The notes beneath the pieces are model-generated. The model was not told where the DNA came from and searched no databases. It worked only from the letters and a program-made list of their open reading frames with translations. The position numbers and the translations under genes are program-made. From NCBI GenBank assembly GCA_041674345.1, contig JBAYVY010000136.1, positions 1 through 8,984 of the forward strand: a stretch of 8,984 nt of DNA, in the 5' to 3' direction. Shown here one piece after another: positions 5,906 through 8,984 of this stretch (position 1 is the stretch's first letter; the number at the start of each line of letters is the position of its first letter). Source of the DNA: JBAYVY01 sp041674345. GTDB lineage: Bacteria > Planctomycetota > Phycisphaerae > Phycisphaerales > Zrk34.

Positions 5906-6294
5906 GTTCAGAGTCTCCGAAGGGGTTGGGTAGCGATGAGCCGCCATAACTGTTTCCGGCCTTGGGAACACATATTCCGGGCCGACGATTTCTTTTCACG
6001 ACTCAGCCGATCTGCCTGCAACGGCAATCGGCTCCGAACCGTGCTGCATCCAACATCGTCGCATCGGCCGCTTCACTTAACTTCCGACTCGACGCCCCCG
6101 GAAGTTTTTTCCCCCGGCCCCCGGAAGTTTTTCCCGGAAGTTTTTTCCCGGCTTGCCGCCCCCCGGAACCCCGGAAGGATCCAATCGGCATGACAAGGGC
6201 AAGAACACGATATAACCGGCGCGGACGGCAAGCCGCCGGCGATGAATATGGGCTTGCCCCGCTTTCGTGGGCGATACAGATGGGATAAACGGCA
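5906..6294. other. Gene-free upstream region of the pilin gene
   Basis: No convincing gene on either strand. It should contain the pilin promoter, but I find no clear sigma70 or sigma54 boxes. It holds the CCGGAAGT repeats (6095-6141) and an inverted repeat GGCAAGCC (6227-6234) / GGCTTGCC (6251-6258). The open frames here are low-complexity and overlap repeats. Confidence 0.6.
6095..6141. repeat. Three copies of a CCCGGAAGTTTTTT repeat
   Basis: CCCGGAAGT followed by five or six T occurs at 6097-6111, 6120-6132 and 6133-6146 (on the minus strand AAAAAACTTCCGGG). The 11-mer CCCCCGGAAGT also occurs at 3890-3900 and 5081-5091, at the leader/mature junctions of two pseudopilin genes, and at 1976-1986 within the TSGG repeat. 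Confidence 0.7.
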
Positions 6295-6541
6295 GAGACG
6301 GAGGGACGGAGGGACGGAGGGACGGAGGGACGGAGGGACGAAGGGACGGAGGGACGAAGGGACGAAGGGACGAAGGGACGAAGGGACGGAGGGACGAAGG
6401 GACGGAGTGGGGAAAAGAAAAAACCGCAGGCCATTCGGCCTGCGGTTGGGGTGATCTTTCCTCACTTCGTCCCTACGTCCCTACGTCCCTCTCTTCTCTC
6501 CCTACGTCCCTACGTCCCTCAATCCCTTCGTCCCTACTCCC
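6295..6541. repeat. Inverted octamer array E (unit GGGACGGA) enclosing a terminator
   Basis: The left arm (6295-6408) has about 13 copies of an 8-nt unit GGGACGGA/GGGACGAA. The right arm (about 6460-6541) has the complementary unit CGTCCCTA/TTCGTCCC, interrupted once near 6490-6502. Between the arms is a perfect terminator hairpin. The right arm begins directly after the stop codon of the HEAT-repeat gene. Both strands read as runs of SLRPSVP or RRDGGTEG, which are not proteins. Confidence 0.9.
6422..6447 (-). terminator. Intrinsic terminator of the HEAT-repeat gene
   Basis: A perfect 11-bp stem AACCGCAGGCC / GGCCTGCGGTT with a four-base loop. On the minus strand it is followed by TTTTCTTTT. 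It is about 95 bases beyond the HEAT-gene stop, at the centre of octamer array E. Confidence 0.85.
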
Positions 6542-8701
6542 TCACTGCACGATCAGTTCGACGCTGTGGCTGGTCGGCAGGTTGAGGGCGCCGTGGGCGG
6601 CTCCGGCCGCGTCGGCCATGTCGCCGCCGGCGCTGTTCACCAGCTTCAACAACAATTCCGCCTGTGCCGGCGAAACACGATTGCCGAATCGCCGGGCGCT
6701 GGTCGCCAGCGCCCTGAGCATCGGAATCCGCAGGGTGCTGCTGACCGAATTGTTCAGCGCCACGCCGGCGATCGCCTGTTGCGCCTCAGATGAGTCGATC
6801 AGCGCCAGCACGGCGGCCGCGCCGATCGCCACGTCCTGTCGCTTGTCGGCCAGCGCTTCGATCAGCGCGCCCCGCGCCAGCGAGGCATCGAACAATTTGT
6901 TACCAGCCGTCGCCAGGTCATACAGCAAGCCGACCGAGGTCGCAGCGTACAGATGGGCGTCCTTGGCGTTGATGTCGCTGCTCTTGACCGCATCGGCGAC
7001 CTGTTTGATGGCGTTGCCCAGCACGTCGGTGGCCGTCGAATCGGTGACCACCGTGGCCGACTGGCCGTTCATCAATCGGGTGACGCTCGCCACCTGGCCC
7101 GGCTTGGCGATCACGACCATCGGGGCGCCGGCCAGTTGCGCGTTGCCGGTTCGTCCGATCAGGGTCTGCTGAACCACGGCTTCGTCGGCGGCGACCACCA
7201 GCAGATCGACCGCCGCCCCGCTGCCCAGGCCGTCCACCACCGACGCCAGCGTATTGCCGCCGGCCACCTGATAGCCCGCCGCCCGCACCGAAGCGGTCAC
7301 ATCGCCCAACTGTTTCGCATCGTCACACAACACCGCGGCGGTGGGCTGGCGGCCCTGCAAGACCGCGCCGGCCAGCACCGGCACCACGCGGCCGGAACCT
7401 TCAAACTCGGCGGTCGGCTTGGCCGACGCCAGCGCGAACGCCGCCTCGTACCGAACGCGACGATCCGGGTAGTTCAACGCTTCGACCATCGGGGCCGCGT
7501 CGGCCAGCGTCGTCACCCCCGCCGTGCCGCTCAATGCCTTGATCGCGTCCAATGCCAGATTCGCATCGTGATCGGTCAGCGCCCGCCTGAGCACCGGCCC
7601 CACCCGCGTCGGCCCGGCCAGCACCGCGTAAAACAGCGGGCTTCGCATCTCCTTGCCGTAGGACGGATCGACCGTGCCGGCCGGCAGATTGTTGGCCCGG
7701 CGGAAATTGGCGGCGATCCACAAACTCAGCGCGTCGCCCAGATTGTCGTCCCGCTGAAGCGCCCGCCTGGCCGCCTGCATCGCCATCACGTCGCAATAGA
7801 TCGCGGTGGGTATCCGCTGATAGGTCAGTTCGCCGCGGTCGTTGACCATCCACCGCAGGTTGTACGCCGTGTCTGGATGCAGAATCAGCGACGGCTGATG
7901 GGCGTAGTAATCCTCGCCCAGCCGGGCGAACAACTGCGCCGCCGACAAGTTCGCCGGCACGCCCTTGTTCTCCATGATCTTCGCAATCGCCATCCTGGCG
8001 ACATCCACCGTCCGCTTGTCGGGCTTGGGGCTTTCAACCAGCGACTGAAGGTACGGCAACGCCCCGGCGTAACCGATGCTCCCCAGCACACGCGACACGT
8101 TCTGCTGATTCACCGGGTCCAGCGTCGCCATCGCTTCGCACAGCGGCATCACCACCGGCCGGCCCACTTCCACCATCGTCTCCAGAACATATGGCTGGAG
8201 CGACTTGGACTGGTCGTTCACGCCGGTCAGCACCTCAATCATCGCGGGCACGGCATACTCGCCGGCTTCCTTCAGCCGACGCACCGCGTTGCCCCGCGCA
8301 CGCATCCCTTCGCTCAGCTTGGCCAGTTCCATGCGGATGCGTTCGGGATTGCGGATCACCGCGATCTTCGCTTCGTCGATCTTCCGCTCCACCGCGGCGG
8401 CGACCTGCGAGATGTCTTCGCTCATCTGCTCCATGCGAATGAGGTCTTTGGTGTAGTCCTGCGCGTAGGGGCCGGACTCGATCGCCGCCAGCAACGCCGC
8501 CGGTTCGACCTTCAGATCGACCAGCGCCTTGCCGTTGGACACGGCCAGGTCCGTCCGCGCGACGCGCGAATAATGGATCAAATCCTCAAAATACTGCTTG
8601 GCCTTGGCCTGTGATTCGTCCTGCGCCATGGTCGCCGCGGCGAACAGAAGGATACAGATCGTCGCACTGAACCCGATCAACGCTTGTCGCAATACTGACA
8701 T
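6542..8701 (-). CDS. Secreted HEAT-repeat protein with an embedded receiver-like domain
   Basis: 719 aa. Residues 1-26 form a signal peptide (LRQALIGFSATICILLFAAA, then ATMA^QDES), so the protein is probably periplasmic. Residues 35-130 are charged helices. HEAT-like helical pairs occupy about 130-245 (AVPAMIEVL, VVMPLCEAM, ALPYLQSLV), 360-445 (VGPVLRRAL, ALDAIKAL, VRYEAAFALASA) and 585-705 (ALIEAL, AIGAAAVLALID). Between them, residues about 454-570 look like a Rossmann-type receiver fold: AAVLCDD, AVDLLVVAADE, APMVVIAKP, then ATVVTD and a final helix. The expected phospho-Asp position after the third strand appears to be Ala, so it would be non-phosphorylatable. ATG 8701 has GGAGG five bases upstream. 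ATG 8713 is possible but overlaps that site. It is monocistronic, with its own promoter and terminator. Its function is unknown, and a scaffold role is inference. Confidence 0.85.
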   Translation of the reverse strand: MSVLRQALIGFSATICILLFAAATMAQDESQAKAKQYFEDLIHYSRVARTDLAVSNGKALVDLKVEPAALLAAIESGPYAQDYTKDLIRMEQMSEDISQVAAAVERKIDEAKIAVIRNPERIRMELAKLSEGMRARGNAVRRLKEAGEYAVPAMIEVLTGVNDQSKSLQPYVLETMVEVGRPVVMPLCEAMATLDPVNQQNVSRVLGSIGYAGALPYLQSLVESPKPDKRTVDVARMAIAKIMENKGVPANLSAAQLFARLGEDYYAHQPSLILHPDTAYNLRWMVNDRGELTYQRIPTAIYCDVMAMQAARRALQRDDNLGDALSLWIAANFRRANNLPAGTVDPSYGKEMRSPLFYAVLAGPTRVGPVLRRALTDHDANLALDAIKALSGTAGVTTLADAAPMVEALNYPDRRVRYEAAFALASAKPTAEFEGSGRVVPVLAGAVLQGRQPTAAVLCDDAKQLGDVTASVRAAGYQVAGGNTLASVVDGLGSGAAVDLLVVAADEAVVQQTLIGRTGNAQLAGAPMVVIAKPGQVASVTRLMNGQSATVVTDSTATDVLGNAIKQVADAVKSSDINAKDAHLYAATSVGLLYDLATAGNKLFDASLARGALIEALADKRQDVAIGAAAVLALIDSSEAQQAIAGVALNNSVSSTLRIPMLRALATSARRFGNRVSPAQAELLLKLVNSAGGDMADAAGAAHGALNLPTSHSVELIVQ

Positions 8702-8779
8702 GGATGCCTCCATCGGTAGGCCAATCGTCGCAAGTCCGTAACCATCACAGCCCTGCGCTCGGTGCCCGGGAGAACATGA

Positions 8780-8809
8780 AATGTAACCGCCGACGGACAA
8801 ACCTGTCAA
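8780..8809 (-). promoter_or_regulatory. Sigma70-type promoter of the HEAT-repeat gene
   Basis: The minus strand has a perfect TTGACA (8809-8804), an 18-base spacer and TACATT (8785-8780), four of six matches to the -10 box. The predicted transcript starts roughly 70 bases before ATG 8701. Confidence 0.5.
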
Positions 8810-8829
8810 ACCGCGACACGCCCGAATCG

Positions 8830-8839
8830 CCCCCGGGGG
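8830..8839. promoter_or_regulatory. CCCCCGGGGG palindrome in the divergent intergenic region
   Basis: A perfect 10-bp palindrome lies about 20 bases upstream of the HEAT-gene -35 box, between two divergent genes. It could be an operator, but in GC-rich DNA it may also be chance. Confidence 0.2.
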
Positions 8840-8937
8840 TGCATGACAGTTTTCGCGGGGAGATAGCCGACAAGATGTAGTGGTGGGTCGCCCCGGACGG
8901 CGATCCGACGGCAGCCAACGAGCAAGGAGGTTCCATC

Positions 8938-8984
8938 ATGGCGGCACGGACGACACGACAAGCGGCGCGGGCGCGAATTCGAGC
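8938..8984 (+). CDS. Start of a divergent gene, product unknown (partial)
   Basis: ATG 8938 has a full AAGGAGG site (8924-8930) seven bases upstream. The frame runs open to the window edge, giving 15 residues that are rich in Arg and Ala (MAARTTRQAARARIR). This basic start could belong to a DNA- or RNA-binding protein or simply be a basic N-terminus. Too little is present to name it. It is transcribed away from the HEAT-repeat gene. Confidence 0.6.
   Translation, partial: MAARTTRQAARARIR

Noticed and set aside
5172..6193. Plus-strand open frames covering array C and the pilin gene
   Set aside because: They are shadows of the pilin gene and repeat translations (FRHSTFVIRHSF), with no independent support.
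1491..6541. CRISPR array
   Set aside because: The units are 7-8 nt in direct tandem without unique spacers, and no cas gene is present.
6003..7172. Open frames across the octamer array on both strands (SLRPSVP or GRRDGGTEG strings)
   Set aside because: They are translations of the 8-nt tandem repeat with no ribosome site and no domain.
6953..8614. 553-codon open frame on the plus strand
   Set aside because: It is the antisense of the HEAT-repeat gene, a GC-rich codon-bias shadow dominated by His, Arg and Gln. The minus strand has a signal peptide, ribosome site, promoter and terminator.
4539..8909. Shared 14-mer GACGGCGATCCGAC at 4539-4552 and 8896-8909
   Set aside because: A single 14-base match between two GC-rich intergenic sites is close to what chance allows in 9 kb. 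It is not reported as an element.
8745..8939. 64-codon minus-strand frame in the divergent intergenic region
   Set aside because: It overlaps the HEAT-gene promoter and the strong ribosome site of the plus-strand gene, and has no domain and no ribosome site of its own.

Overview
This GC-rich window carries a block of type IV pilus / type II secretion (pseudo)pilin genes, all read leftward on the minus strand. Planctomycete-style features suggest a member of the Planctomycetota, possibly Phycisphaerae: many paralogous prepilin genes, a secreted HEAT-repeat protein, and gaps filled with short tandem repeats that read as strings such as SHIAHRT or SFVIRHS. The taxonomic call is inference from style, not from a marker gene.

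Reading in the direction of transcription (right to left): at the far right a divergent plus-strand gene starts at 8938 and leaves the window. A secreted HEAT-repeat protein (8701-6542) has its own promoter and ends in a strong intrinsic terminator, which lies inside a large inverted octamer array. A probable major pilin / GspG-like gene (5905-5432) follows and is closed by two tandem terminators. Next is a tight run of seven genes that looks like one operon: a second GspG-like pseudopilin (5110-4592), a GspI/PilV-like gene (4590-4072), a GspJ/PilW-like gene (4022-3228), a PilX/GspK-position gene with a beta-rich passenger (3231-1921), a small membrane/coiled-coil protein (1901-1638), a GspH/FimT-like gene (1598-1017), and pilM (1013 to beyond the left edge). 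Together they encode the minor and major subunits of a pseudopilus or pilus plus PilM, the cytoplasmic actin-like protein of the assembly platform. pilN/pilO/pilQ-type genes would be expected further left, outside the window.

The unusual part is the non-coding architecture. Arrays of 7-nt units (8-nt in one case) recur between or at the starts of these genes. Each uses its own unit, and most are folded as two inverted arms around a central hairpin. At several pseudopilin genes the array is not simply intergenic: it supplies the codons between the only plausible start codon and the prepilin-peptidase site, so the cleaved leader peptide is repeat-encoded. Seven is not a multiple of three, so gain or loss of one unit would shift the pseudopilin frame. 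This raises the testable idea of phase-variable or structure-controlled pseudopilin expression. A 24-nt palindrome centred on the start codon of another pseudopilin gene points the same way.

No rRNA, tRNA, CRISPR array, transposase or integrase was seen.
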